Shown here: positions 25,694-34,960 of the stretch, piece by piece | Numbering within the stretch: position 1 is the first letter of the stretch | Layout of the letters: every line of letters starts with the position of its first letter | From: Xaviernesmea oryzae | Lineage (GTDB): Bacteria; Pseudomonadota; Alphaproteobacteria; Rhizobiales; Rhizobiaceae | DNA length: 64,000 bases | Assembly (NCBI RefSeq): GCF_900109605.1 | Contig: NZ_FOAM01000008.1 | Coordinates: 62,001-126,000, forward strand | Reading direction: 5' to 3' | The notes under the pieces: generated by a model | What the model was told of the DNA's origin: nothing | Seen by the model: only the letters and a program-made list of their open reading frames with translations | Database searches by the model: none | Made by a program: the position numbers and the translations under genes

Positions 25694-28600
25694 ATGAACG
25701 GATCACGATCGCAGCAGCAGACGCCGAACCAGGAGCCTGGTCGCCGATCGTCGTCTTTCGAGACGCTGAGCCGGACCATCGAGGGCCTTGAGGCCCGGAT
25801 CGAAGGGCTGATGGAAACCGCCCGCGAGAGGGCCCGTGGCCCGGCCGGGGCGCCATCCCATACCCTTGACCGCTTTTCTGACGACGCGCCGAGCCGTGCC
25901 CGCACGGGGGAAATGGCGCTGCGCCAGCCGGATCCGCGCAACCGCCAGGACGCGGCCGATGGACCGGTCACGAGCGCGCGCGCGGAGGCGATCGCCGAAA
26001 TCATTGCCCGGCAAAAGGCGCTTCTGAGCCGTGGCGAAGCGGCGCGCCAGTCCAGGCCCGCCACGGCGAGCCAGTCGATACAAAGCCCGTCCGTCCACTC
26101 CCGTGCCGCAACCACGCAGGGCGCGGCGCCGGCCAGCCCGGCGCCCATGCGGTTAGACCATGCCCAGCACCGCCAGGAGCCGTCGCGCACGGCCGAGCGG
26201 CGGCCCCGTTGGCGCGCGCCGGCACAGGCCGAGGCTGATTCCGCCGATATCCACAGGTCCCCCCGAACCGAAGCTGCGCCTGCCGCCTCCGAAATTGCCC
26301 AGGCACTTGTCGGCCTGCGCCATGAACTGAAGCAGGAGATCGCGGACGGTCTGGCGCGGGAAATGCAGGCCTTGCGCAGCGAGATGCGTGGGCTGGCCGC
26401 CGAAGCCGAGCGCGATCAGACCTCCGCGCGCGACATTCGCGCCGACCTGCAAAAGCTGTCCGACAGCGTCGCCGCCTTGGGTCGCCAGGCTCCCGCCGAG
26501 GATGCCGCCGACCTGCGCGCCGAATTCGATGCCTTGCGCCGTATGATGGATGGGCTTGCCCGCGAAGACAGCATGCGCCGCATCGAGGGCCGCTGGGCCG
26601 GCGTCGAGGAGCGCATCCTGCAATCCGACAGCACGCGCGACGATGAGCTGGTGGCGTTGGCCTACCGGCTGGACGAGCTCAAGCACCAGATCGCCGCAGC
26701 CCAGAGCGAGCCGGCGCTGCATGCGCTCGAAGGCAAGCTTTCGCAGGTGCTGGAGGCGGTCGATCGCCTCGCTGCCCAGGTGGCGCCCACGGACCGCCGC
26801 CTTCAAGGCTATATTGCCGATCTCGATCGGCGCCTGGACGACATGCGTTTGCAGATGGGGCAGCTCGACAGCCTCGGCGCGCTCGAAGGGCTGGAAAACC
26901 GGCTTGGCGGTGTCATGGACGCGGTGGAAGCCATCGCCATCCAGATGCCACCGAACGATCGCCGCCTGCATGCTTCGCTCGGCGAGCTCGACGGGCGGCT
27001 TAGCGAAATGCACGCACAACTGGAGCGCCTTTCGGCCCGGCCGGATCCATCCGTGCTGGAAGCGCGCCTGTTGGAACTCGTCCGGGCCATCGAGGCGGCC
27101 GGGCCGCAAGCCGATCGGCGCCTGCAGGAGCAGATGGCCGTCCTGGAGCGCCGGCTGGCCGGTCTTTCCGAGGAAATCGTCTCGCTCGACAGCGTCGCTG
27201 CGCTTTCGGCGGTCGAAAGCCGGCTCGTTACGCTTGCCCAGGCGGTGGATACGCTGAGCCGTCAGGTCCGTCCCGGCGACACGGCAATCCAGGAACAGTT
27301 TTCGGCGCTCGACCGGCGTCTGGACGAGATTACGCGCGCCATCGTTGTCGGTGGCCGCTCGGCCACCGACGCAGCCGCCGTATCGCGGGTCGAGGCACGG
27401 CTTGGCGATCTCACCCGCCAGATCGAGGCGATGCCGGTCCAAGGCAGCGAGCTTGCCGGTCGGATCGAGGCACTGACGGCCCGCATGGAGGAGCTCTCCA
27501 GGGAAGACGCCGCAGCCCGCCTGGAGACCCGTCTCGCCCAGCTGTCCGAGATGATGGAGCGTGCCGAGGGCGAGCGCCGTCATGGCGGCCAGGCGCAGGA
27601 GCTCGAGCTGACCCGCCATCTTACCGATATCTCCCGCAAGATCGATGCGCTGGAAAACGGCGCCGTCAACGAGGATCTGGCCAACCGGCTCGATGGTCTG
27701 TCGCGCCGGATCGAGGCCATGGGCCTCTCCGGTGTTGGCCCTTCCAGCGAGAATGCGCTGTCCGGCCTGGAAGAGCGTCTGGCCCGCATTGCCGAGCGGA
27801 TCGAAACCGCGCAGAGCGCGCCGGCCGACGATCCCGGCGCATTGGCCGGGCTGCATGCGCAGATTGCCGGCCTGTCCGATCTCCTGCGCATGCCGCGCAC
27901 CGCTGCCGGCCTTCCCGAAGACATTGAAAACCGTATGAATGCGCTGGAAGACTATCTGTCGACCAGCGACGAATATATCATCGAGGCCGCGCGCCAGGCT
28001 GCGGAAGCGGTAATGGATGCCTATGCGCGCGGAAACGGTGCGCCAGGCACGGCGGGAACCGATATGGCGGCCATTGCCGCCCTGGCGGACGATCTCAAGA
28101 CGCTCGAAGACATGAGCCGATCCAGCCAGGAGCAGACGGCGCGCACCTTTGAGTCGCTGCATGAAACTCTCGTCGACATCGTCGGCAAGCTGGAGCGCCT
28201 GGAGCAGCCGGCTGCAGCCGTACGTGCGCCGGTTGCCGAGGCGGCTTCGGCCGGTCGACGTGACGCGCGCATCGGCGAAGAGCCGGCGGACGCGCTGCCG
28301 GTTCTGGCCGCCATGCGCGACCAGGACGAGCGGGAGGACGCCGGCCATGCCGGGCTGATCTCCAGCCTGACCCGCCGCCTCTCCGGCCGCAAGGCGGAGA
28401 CGATGCCCGACCGTCAGATGGTGGAGGCTGCCCCTTCGATCGATCCGGCCGAGCTGCTGGGCTGGGAGGCTGCCAACGAGCCTCTGGAGCCCGGCTCCGG
28501 CGGGCCGGACGTCAAGACCATTCTCGCCCGCGTGCGCGCTGGCCAGAAGGCCCGCATGCCCGAGGCTCCGGCCGAGGCCAAGACCGGCGACATTCCGGAT

Positions 28601-30106
28601 TTCATCGCCGCTGCCCGTCGCGCCGCGCAGCTTGCGGCCGAAGAGGTCGATGGGCTGACGCAGGAAGACGGACACGAGCCCGCGCGAGGCGGCCGTTTTG
28701 CACGCCACAGAAAGCCGATCCTGATCGCCGTCGGCGCCATCCTGATGGCGCTGCTCGCCTATCCGCTGGTCGGCGCGCTGACCGGCGATGAGAAGAGCCC
28801 GGTCATCATCGATGCGCCCGCCCAGGCGCCGAAGCCTGCCGTCACGCCGATGAGCGCGCCCGCGCCGACGGTGGACGGCCCTTCCAGCAAGCCGTCGGAT
28901 GCCAACGCGCCAGGCAGCAAGGCCATCCAGACCGATCAGACGCAGGCGGATGCTGCCCCGATCCAAGCGATCGATACGCCATCGTCGCAGGCAGGTGATC
29001 CCACAGCCTTTGTGCCTGAGCCTGACGCACCGCAGGCCTCTGGGCCCGCAGCCTCCACGCCTCCTGGCGCGGCGCTGAAGGCGGAGCAGGCGACGGGTAA
29101 TGAGGATGTGACCGAATCCGCATCGATGCCGGTGACCATGGAGGCGCAGTCGGTGGCGGCGTCCGCCAGCACGGTCTCCGCAGCGCCTGTGACCCGGGTT
29201 ACCACGTCCGCCGTTCGCCCCGCTCCGTCTGCGTCTGCCGCGATCGACGTGCCCGCCGAAATCGCCCCGCCGGCGCTCGCCGACGCGGCCCGTGCCGCCG
29301 ACCCGCTCGCCTTCTTCGAAATCGGTGCGATCTACACCGATGGACGCGGCGTTGCGCCAGATCTCGCCAAGGCAGCGCTCTGGTACCAGCGCGCCGCCGA
29401 TGCCGGCCTGGCGCCGGCGCTCTACCGCCTCGGCAGTCTCTATGAGAAGGGCAGCGGCGTCTCGCAGGATCTCGCCAAGGCAAAGACGCTGTACGAAGTC
29501 GCGGCCGAAAAGGGCAATGCCAGCGCCATGCACAATCTTGCGGTGCTGATTGCCGGCGGCCGCGTTGGCCCGCCTGATTTCGCCGCGGCGGCACATTGGT
29601 TCCAGATGGCGGCCGAGCGCGGCGTTCGCGACAGCCAGTTCAATCTGGCCATCCTCTATGCGCGCGGCAATGGCGTCAGTCAGGATCTCAAAAAGTCCTG
29701 GAAGTGGTTCGACGCCGCCGCCGCGCAGGGCGACACGGATGCCGCGCAGAAGCGCGACGAAGTGGCCAAGGTCATCAAGCCGGCCGATCTGGAGATCGCC
29801 AAGGCGGAAGCAGCCGTGTGGAAGCCGAAGGCGCTGGAGGCCTCTGCCAACGAGCCATCCGTGCCCGATGCCTGGCTGGGCAAGGCCCAGACGACCGGCG
29901 CCATCGACATGAAGAAGGCCATCCGCAACATCCAGGCCATCCTCAACAATAACGGCTTCGACGCCGGCCGCCCGGACGGCGAGATCGGTGCGAAGACGGT
30001 GACGGCGATCAAGGCTTTCCAGAGCGCGATCGGCCAGGCACCGACCGGCCAGATCACCGATCAGCTGGTGCGTGAATTGTTGAAGCGCAACGGCCAGAAG
30101 GCGTAA
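25694..30106 (+). CDS. podJ: polar organelle development protein PodJ
   Basis: A protein of about 1470 residues that organises cell-pole identity in alphaproteobacteria. Its order is: a conserved N-terminal SSSFETLSRTIEGLEARIEGL motif; a long coiled-coil zone (about 200-670) made of repeated L-E-x-R-L units; an acidic linker; one membrane helix near residues 1008-1030 (KPILIAVGAILMALLAYPLVGAL); a periplasmic Ala/Pro-rich stretch; four Sel1-like repeats (about 1200-1355, with DGRGVAPDLAKAALWYQRAAD as the first); and a peptidoglycan-binding domain at the end (about 1405-1468). The start is probably ATG 25694 (MNGSRSQQQ); 25658 and 25592 are possible. The last 16 bases, including the stop, are tandemly duplicated. 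Confidence 0.88.
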   Translation: MNGSRSQQQTPNQEPGRRSSSFETLSRTIEGLEARIEGLMETARERARGPAGAPSHTLDRFSDDAPSRARTGEMALRQPDPRNRQDAADGPVTSARAEAIAEIIARQKALLSRGEAARQSRPATASQSIQSPSVHSRAATTQGAAPASPAPMRLDHAQHRQEPSRTAERRPRWRAPAQAEADSADIHRSPRTEAAPAASEIAQALVGLRHELKQEIADGLAREMQALRSEMRGLAAEAERDQTSARDIRADLQKLSDSVAALGRQAPAEDAADLRAEFDALRRMMDGLAREDSMRRIEGRWAGVEERILQSDSTRDDELVALAYRLDELKHQIAAAQSEPALHALEGKLSQVLEAVDRLAAQVAPTDRRLQGYIADLDRRLDDMRLQMGQLDSLGALEGLENRLGGVMDAVEAIAIQMPPNDRRLHASLGELDGRLSEMHAQLERLSARPDPSVLEARLLELVRAIEAAGPQADRRLQEQMAVLERRLAGLSEEIVSLDSVAALSAVESRLVTLAQAVDTLSRQVRPGDTAIQEQFSALDRRLDEITRAIVVGGRSATDAAAVSRVEARLGDLTRQIEAMPVQGSELAGRIEALTARMEELSREDAAARLETRLAQLSEMMERAEGERRHGGQAQELELTRHLTDISRKIDALENGAVNEDLANRLDGLSRRIEAMGLSGVGPSSENALSGLEERLARIAERIETAQSAPADDPGALAGLHAQIAGLSDLLRMPRTAAGLPEDIENRMNALEDYLSTSDEYIIEAARQAAEAVMDAYARGNGAPGTAGTDMAAIAALADDLKTLEDMSRSSQEQTARTFESLHETLVDIVGKLERLEQPAAAVRAPVAEAASAGRRDARIGEEPADALPVLAAMRDQDEREDAGHAGLISSLTRRLSGRKAETMPDRQMVEAAPSIDPAELLGWEAANEPLEPGSGGPDVKTILARVRAGQKARMPEAPAEAKTGDIPDFIAAARRAAQLAAEEVDGLTQEDGHEPARGGRFARHRKPILIAVGAILMALLAYPLVGALTGDEKSPVIIDAPAQAPKPAVTPMSAPAPTVDGPSSKPSDANAPGSKAIQTDQTQADAAPIQAIDTPSSQAGDPTAFVPEPDAPQASGPAASTPPGAALKAEQATGNEDVTESASMPVTMEAQSVAASASTVSAAPVTRVTTSAVRPAPSASAAIDVPAEIAPPALADAARAADPLAFFEIGAIYTDGRGVAPDLAKAALWYQRAADAGLAPALYRLGSLYEKGSGVSQDLAKAKTLYEVAAEKGNASAMHNLAVLIAGGRVGPPDFAAAAHWFQMAAERGVRDSQFNLAILYARGNGVSQDLKKSWKWFDAAAAQGDTDAAQKRDEVAKVIKPADLEIAKAEAAVWKPKALEASANEPSVPDAWLGKAQTTGAIDMKKAIRNIQAILNNNGFDAGRPDGEIGAKTVTAIKAFQSAIGQAPTGQITDQLVRELLKRNGQKA

Positions 30107-30122
30107 CGGCCAGAAGGCGTAA
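30091..30122 (+). repeat. 16-bp tandem duplication across the podJ stop codon
   Basis: The unit CGGCCAGAAGGCGTAA occurs twice in immediate succession (30091-30106, 30107-30122) and is followed by CGGC, the start of a third copy. The first copy contains the functional stop codon. Confidence 0.9.
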
Positions 30123-30581
30123 CGGCATGGGCCGGAGAAGGGCGAGGGGATCGACGATCCGCCTCGGCCTTTGCCTTGCACCTGCCCGGACGATCTCTTG
30201 CGAAGCGCGCACGACCTCGCTTGTCGCAAGCCGGCGCGCGGCCCTGGAGCGACCCATGGCAAGGACACTGGATAGCGCCCACAGGCGCGCCGCTCCTCCT
30301 GCATCTTCGTTTCGCAGCGCAACGCGACGGAAAGAATCATCCGCTAAGATCACAGCTGGACGCAAGCGCTTATGTGGGGCGGAGAGGCTGCGAACAGCGG
30401 ATGGCTCGTCCCGGTCGCTTGTCGCCGCCTTGCGAGAGGTGGCGAAATCATGCCGGAAACAGCATGATGATCGCGGCCTCTTTGAAACGAACAGGCGGAC
30501 GGCGCGCCGAAACGCCGCGAAGATCGCGAAGGCCGGCCAGGAGCGTGCCGGAGCGCTTGTCATCTGGATCGGGTATGTGGC
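30123..30581. other. intergenic region between podJ and the TauE exporter gene
   Basis: No protein-coding gene is recognised in these 460 bases. A GC-rich hairpin CGAGG-GGATC/GATCC-CCTCG at 30143-30166 follows podJ; it lacks a T-run, so it is only a possible terminator. Confidence 0.5.
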
Positions 30582-31508
30582 GTGACCGTTTATCTTCCCA
30601 TCGCTGAATTGTCGGTGAACATCCTGATCATCCTGGGCATGGGCGCGGCCGTCGGCTTTCTCTCGGGCATGTTCGGCGTCGGCGGCGGCTTTCTAATTAC
30701 CCCACTCCTGATCTTCTACAATATCCCGCCCGTGGTCGCGGTTGCGACCGGGGCAAACCAGGTCGTCGCCTCGTCGATCTCCGGCGCCATCACCCATTTT
30801 CGGCGGGGAACGATCGATATCAAGCTTGGCACCGTGCTTTTATGCGGCGGTCTGGCGGGGGCAAGCGCCGGCATCTGGATCTTCGCACTGCTGCGCCGGC
30901 TCGGCCAGCTCGATCTGGTCATCTCGCTCGCCTATGTCATTTTGCTGGGCACGGTGGGCGGGCTGATGCTGGCGGAAAGCCTGCGCGCGTTGCGCCGTGC
31001 AGCGCGCAACGAGGCGATGCCGCTGCGCCGTCCCGGCCATCACAGCTGGGTTCATCGTCTGCCGCTGAAGATGCGGTTCAAGAAGTCGAAGATCTATCTC
31101 AGCGTCCTGCCGGTCATCGCGCTCGGTTTCTGTATCGGCGTGCTCACCTCGGTCATGGGGGTCGGCGGCGGCTTCATCATGGTGCCGGCAATGATCTATC
31201 TCCTGCGCATCCCCACCAATGTCGTCGTCGGCACGTCGCTGTTTCAGATCATCTTCGTCTCCGCCTATACGGTCATCGTCCAGGCGACGGCGAACTATAC
31301 GGTCGATATCGTGCTCGCCTTCTTCCTGATGATCGCTGGCGTCATCGGCGCGCAATATGGCGTGCGGGTCGGACAGAAGCTGCGTGGCGAACAGTTGCGC
31401 GCACTGCTGGCCATTCTCGTGCTGGCGGTCGGCATCCGGCTCGCCGTGGAACTGGTCATTCCGCCGGCCGAGATCTATTCGATCGTTTCCAGCATGGCGA
31501 GCTACTGA
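30582..31508 (+). CDS. TauE/SafE-family sulfite/organosulfonate exporter
   Basis: A 308-residue inner-membrane protein with about eight helices. It shows the duplicated family motif twice: GFLSGMFGVGGGFLITPLL and GVLTSVMGVGGGFIMVPAM. These proteins are thought to export sulfite or sulfoacetate-type anions. It starts at GTG 30582. Its stop codon overlaps the start of the TIGR02186 gene (TGATG), a pairing that recurs in alphaproteobacteria and points to a joint role. Confidence 0.9.
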   Translation: MTVYLPIAELSVNILIILGMGAAVGFLSGMFGVGGGFLITPLLIFYNIPPVVAVATGANQVVASSISGAITHFRRGTIDIKLGTVLLCGGLAGASAGIWIFALLRRLGQLDLVISLAYVILLGTVGGLMLAESLRALRRAARNEAMPLRRPGHHSWVHRLPLKMRFKKSKIYLSVLPVIALGFCIGVLTSVMGVGGGFIMVPAMIYLLRIPTNVVVGTSLFQIIFVSAYTVIVQATANYTVDIVLAFFLMIAGVIGAQYGVRVGQKLRGEQLRALLAILVLAVGIRLAVELVIPPAEIYSIVSSMASY

Positions 31509-32365
31509 TGCGCATGCACCGTCTGCTCGCTCTAGCCCTGATCGCATCGACCCTCCTCATGGCGACGGATGCGCTGGCCCAGGCCGTTCCGCCGGTCACA
31601 CCGATCACCGGCGGCAGCCCGACGCTCTCGGCCGAGGACACGCCGGCGCCGGAGCCGACGGAAAATCTCGACATCGGTATTTCCACGGAAGAGATCGCCA
31701 TCACCTCGGACTTTCGCGGCGCGGATCTGACGATTTTCGGCGCCATTGACGGCTTCAACCCCCGTCTTCTGGCGCAGGGCAAATATGATATCGTGGTGGC
31801 GCTGGAGGGGCCGAAGGAGAATGCCACGGTCCGGCGCAAGGAGCGCGTTTTCGGCATCTGGATCAACCGCCATTCGATGACCTTCGAATCCGTGCCGCAA
31901 TCCTACTCCCTGTCGAGCACACGCGATATCGAGCGCATCGCGCCGGCCGGAGAGATCAACAATATCGGTATCGGCGTCGATCATATGCGGCTGGAGCCGG
32001 TCGGCTTTTTGGGCGATGGCAGCAATGTCGGCGCATTCCGCGATGCCTTCCGCCGGCTGAAGGAGGCCTCGGGCATCTATCAGCGCGATCCCGGCGGCGT
32101 GCAGTTCATCAGCGCCAGCCTGTTTCGCGCCACCGTACGCCTGCCTGCCAATGTGCCGAACGGCACTCATCTCGTCCGCGCCTATCTGTTCCGCGACGGC
32201 GCCTTCGTCTCAGCCCGTGCGCTGCAATTGCGCGTGGTCAAGACCGGCCTCGAACAGGCGATCACGCGTGCGGCGCATGAGCAGCCCTTCTTCTACGGTC
32301 TCTTCGCCGTGCTCATCGCCGTCATCACCGGCTGGCTGGCCAGCGTCGTCTTCCGCCGCGATTGA
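31508..32365 (+). CDS. TIGR02186-family exported, C-terminally anchored protein
   Basis: A 285-residue protein with a cleavable signal peptide (LLALALIASTLLMATDALA-QA), a periplasmic beta-rich domain opening ENLDIGISTEEIAITSDFRGADLTIFG, and one C-terminal membrane helix (FFYGLFAVLIAVITGWLASVVF). Members occur next to TauE exporters in alphaproteobacteria; molecular function is unknown. The ATG overlaps the exporter stop codon. Confidence 0.85.
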   Translation: MRMHRLLALALIASTLLMATDALAQAVPPVTPITGGSPTLSAEDTPAPEPTENLDIGISTEEIAITSDFRGADLTIFGAIDGFNPRLLAQGKYDIVVALEGPKENATVRRKERVFGIWINRHSMTFESVPQSYSLSSTRDIERIAPAGEINNIGIGVDHMRLEPVGFLGDGSNVGAFRDAFRRLKEASGIYQRDPGGVQFISASLFRATVRLPANVPNGTHLVRAYLFRDGAFVSARALQLRVVKTGLEQAITRAAHEQPFFYGLFAVLIAVITGWLASVVFRRD

Positions 32366-32458
32366 TCGGCGTGGATTCCCGCGCGCAAATCGATTCCGAT
32401 CCTCGCATTTATGCAGTATGGGAGGGGCAATAACGCGTGCCTCCAGAGGAACCTGCCC

Positions 32459-32695
32459 ATGAAGCCGATTTTCGTCCAGCTGCAATGCGCCCCGGGCAAG
32501 ACCTATGAGGTGGCCGATGCGATTTACCGCAAGGAGATCGTCTCCGAAATGTACTCGACGAGCGGCGATTATGACCTCCTGATCAAGATCTATCTGGAGG
32601 AGGGCCAGGATATCGGCAAATTCGTCAACGACAACATCGCCACGGTCGACGGTGTTCAGCGCTCGCTGACCACCCTGACCTTCAACGCCTTCTGA
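32459..32695 (+). CDS. stand-alone Lrp/AsnC ligand-binding (RAM) domain protein
   Basis: A 78-residue protein consisting only of the regulation-of-amino-acid-metabolism domain: FVQLQCAPGKTYEVADAIYRKEIVSEMYSTSGDYDLLIKIY and TVDGVQRSLTTLTF. There is no DNA-binding helix-turn-helix. Such small RAM proteins form beta-alpha barrels and may modulate Lrp-type regulators or act as ligand sensors. ATG 32459 (MKPIFVQLQ) begins the domain and has GAGGAACC upstream. Confidence 0.88.
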   Translation: MKPIFVQLQCAPGKTYEVADAIYRKEIVSEMYSTSGDYDLLIKIYLEEGQDIGKFVNDNIATVDGVQRSLTTLTFNAF

Positions 32696-32715
32696 CAAAG
32701 GCGGCGGTTTTTCCA

Positions 32716-33480
32716 ATGCGCATGTTCCGCCGGCATCTGCTGCCCTGGATCAAGGTTCTCGTTTGTCAGATCCTGGCTTTGGCGCTGGTCCTGACGCTGC
32801 TGCCCATGTTGCCCGACGATCTGCGCTTCGGGCCGGGCTGGGTTCTGCTGTTTGAAGGCTCGGTGGCCGCGCTTTTCGGGCTGGCTCTGCGTCTGCCGCG
32901 CATCTTCTTTCCGATCCAGCTTCTCCTGCCGCTCGCCATTCTCTATTCGGATGTGGTGCCCGCCTGGGCTTTTCTTATTGCCTTCGTGCTCTTCGCCTTG
33001 GTCTATTGGAACAGCGCCTCCGAACAGGTGCCGCTCTATCTCACCAATGCCAAAGCCGCCGCCGCCCTTGCCGAGCTTGCCGACGGGAGCGGCGCGAAAA
33101 GCCTGGTCGATCTCGGCAGTGGCCTGGGCGATGTCGTCCTGCATGTGGCACGGCTGAAGCCGGAGATCTCGGCGACCGGCATCGAAACGGCGCCCTTGGT
33201 CTTCGCGCTCTCGCGCCTGCGCGTCTGGCTTGCCCGCCGCGCCAATGCCAGGATCGTCTATCGCAGCCTCTGGGACGAGGATCTCTCGGCCTATGACCTC
33301 GTCTATTGCTTCCTCTCGCCGGTGCCCATGCCCAGGCTCTACGAGAAGGCCCGGCGGGAGATGCGACCGGGCACGCTTCTCGTTTCCAACAGCTTCATCG
33401 TTCCCGACGTCACGCCGGAACGCGTCGTCGCGGTCGAAGACGGCAGGCGCACACAGCTTCACATTTATCGCATGGGCTGA
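32716..33480 (+). CDS. membrane-anchored class I methyltransferase, FAM173/ATPSc-KMT-like
   Basis: A 254-residue protein with three N-terminal hydrophobic segments (about residues 10-100) and a C-terminal SAM-binding domain. Motif I is VDLGSGLGD near residue 132. The stretch ALSRLRVWLARR followed by SLWDEDLSAYDLVYCFLSP and RPGTLLVSNSF matches the layout of FAM173-type lysine methyltransferases, which in mitochondria modify ATP synthase and ANT. Methylation of a membrane-protein lysine is therefore a reasonable inference, unproven here. It starts 20 bases after the RAM-domain gene. Confidence 0.72.
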   Translation: MRMFRRHLLPWIKVLVCQILALALVLTLLPMLPDDLRFGPGWVLLFEGSVAALFGLALRLPRIFFPIQLLLPLAILYSDVVPAWAFLIAFVLFALVYWNSASEQVPLYLTNAKAAAALAELADGSGAKSLVDLGSGLGDVVLHVARLKPEISATGIETAPLVFALSRLRVWLARRANARIVYRSLWDEDLSAYDLVYCFLSPVPMPRLYEKARREMRPGTLLVSNSFIVPDVTPERVVAVEDGRRTQLHIYRMG

Positions 33481-33607
33481 TGCAGCGTGACGACGTCATG
33501 CTTCCGTCATAAGCTCTTTCTAAATCAGGGGAAGACGTGCGGCGCGGTCTGTGTTCCTTTACTCTTGCCGATCGTCTTCAGCATCGCTGCCATCTTGAGG
33601 ATGAACC

Positions 33608-34909
33608 ATGCCTATGCCGTCCCGCCTCGCTTGCGCCCTCGCGATGCTCCTGCTGACGGTCGCGGGAGCGCAAGGCGCCGATGCGCTGCTCACCGACAAA
33701 TACATCGCGCTCATGCGCCATGGCGTGCGGCCGCAGACCGACAGCAAGGAACTGGCCAAGCTCTCGCCCAAGCCCTGGCCCAAATGGGATGTCGCCGACG
33801 GCCAACTGACCGCGCATGGCGTGGCAGCGGTCAAAGGTCTGGCGCCCTTCGAGCGCGGCATGCTTGCAGCCAAGGGGCTGGTGCCTGCCGAGGGCTGCCC
33901 GCCGCCGGGCACGGTCTTCGGCTGGGCCAACAGCGCGGTCAAGCGCACCATCGACACCGGCAATGTGTTGCTTGAGGCGATGTTTCCCGGCTGCGGCCTT
34001 TCTGTCGGCACCTGGAAAGGCGAGGGGCCGGACCCGCTCTATGACGCCTCCGACGTCGATCTCGGCGCCATCGATGTCGATGAGGCGAAGGCCGCGATTC
34101 TGCAGGCGGCCGGTGGCAGTTTCGATAGGCTCAAGGCCGAGACTGAACCGCTCCTGAAGGAGATCGACGCTATCCTAGAATGCCCTGCCGGCAGCGAGGG
34201 GTGCCCATTGTCGGAGCAGCCCTGGAAGCTCGACGTCAAGGAGGCCAGGGACGACAAGCCGGCGAGCGTCTCGGTCAAGGGACCGCTCGCAAAGGCGGGC
34301 ACGCTTGCCCAGGTCTTCCTGCTGCAATATGCCAATGGCTTTCCGGCTGATCAGGTGGCCTTCGGCAAGGCCTCGACTGCCGAAGACATCATCCGGCTGT
34401 CAAAGCTGCGTCAGTTGAAGTACGACGTCGGCAACCGTGTGCCCTATCTCGCGGCCCGCGACGCCTCGAATTTCCTCAACCAGATCCTGATCGCGCTGGC
34501 CGTCGATCCCAAGGGCGACGAGGCGGCCGGCGGCCCGCCGAATGCCAGGTTCCTGCTGTTCATGGGCAGCGATACGCAGCAGGCCGAGATCGCCGCCTTG
34601 CTCGGCCTTCACTGGCATATCCCGCCCTATCTCGATGACGAAACGCCGCCAACCGGCGCGCTGACCTTCGAGCGGCTGCATGACGCCGCCGGCAAGGCCT
34701 ATGTCCGCGCTGGCTTCGCGGCGCCGAGCCTCGACCAGATCCGCAAGGCCATCAGTCTGGATTCCGCCCATCCGCCGCTCCAGGCTGTTGCCGCCATTCC
34801 CGGCTGCGCGGCGGAGGCGGTCGATGGCGCCTGCCCGCTGGAGACCTTTCTGAAGCTCTCCCGGCCGAAGCTCGATATGACTGCGGTCGCGCCTTATAGC
34901 TACCATTGA
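33608..34909 (+). CDS. periplasmic histidine acid phosphatase (AppA/phytase-like)
   Basis: A 433-residue exported protein with a signal peptide (SRLACALAMLLLTVAGAQGA-DA). The catalytic R-H-G-x-R motif is intact: RHGVRPQT with the phospho-accepting His38. The usual proton-donor motif HD near the C-terminus appears as GSDTQ, keeping the Asp (322) but replacing His with Ser (321). Six or more Cys could form disulfides. The substrate is probably a sugar phosphate or other phosphomonoester in the periplasm; phytate is possible but not shown. It is single-gene and is followed by a hairpin. Confidence 0.85.
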   Translation: MPMPSRLACALAMLLLTVAGAQGADALLTDKYIALMRHGVRPQTDSKELAKLSPKPWPKWDVADGQLTAHGVAAVKGLAPFERGMLAAKGLVPAEGCPPPGTVFGWANSAVKRTIDTGNVLLEAMFPGCGLSVGTWKGEGPDPLYDASDVDLGAIDVDEAKAAILQAAGGSFDRLKAETEPLLKEIDAILECPAGSEGCPLSEQPWKLDVKEARDDKPASVSVKGPLAKAGTLAQVFLLQYANGFPADQVAFGKASTAEDIIRLSKLRQLKYDVGNRVPYLAARDASNFLNQILIALAVDPKGDEAAGGPPNARFLLFMGSDTQQAEIAALLGLHWHIPPYLDDETPPTGALTFERLHDAAGKAYVRAGFAAPSLDQIRKAISLDSAHPPLQAVAAIPGCAAEAVDGACPLETFLKLSRPKLDMTAVAPYSYH

Positions 34910-34917
34910 CTGGCAAG

Positions 34918-34951
34918 ACGCAGCCCTTGCCACGCGAATGCGCTGCGTTTT
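34918..34951. terminator. probable terminator between convergent phosphatase and pdeM genes
   Basis: The stem ACGCAGC/GCTGCGT encloses a 17-nt loop and is followed by TTTT. It lies 9 bases after the phosphatase stop. Confidence 0.55.
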
Positions 34952-34960
34952 GATATATTA

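Noticed and set aside
30143-30166. Hairpin after podJ as an intrinsic terminator
   Set aside because: The stem is good but there is no T-run in either direction, so it is mentioned only within the intergenic entry.
26153-30340. A 1395-codon open frame antisense to podJ
   Set aside because: It has no recognisable domain, low-complexity Arg/His/Gly-rich content, and mirrors the frame of a GC-rich coiled-coil gene whose sense product is a clear PodJ.
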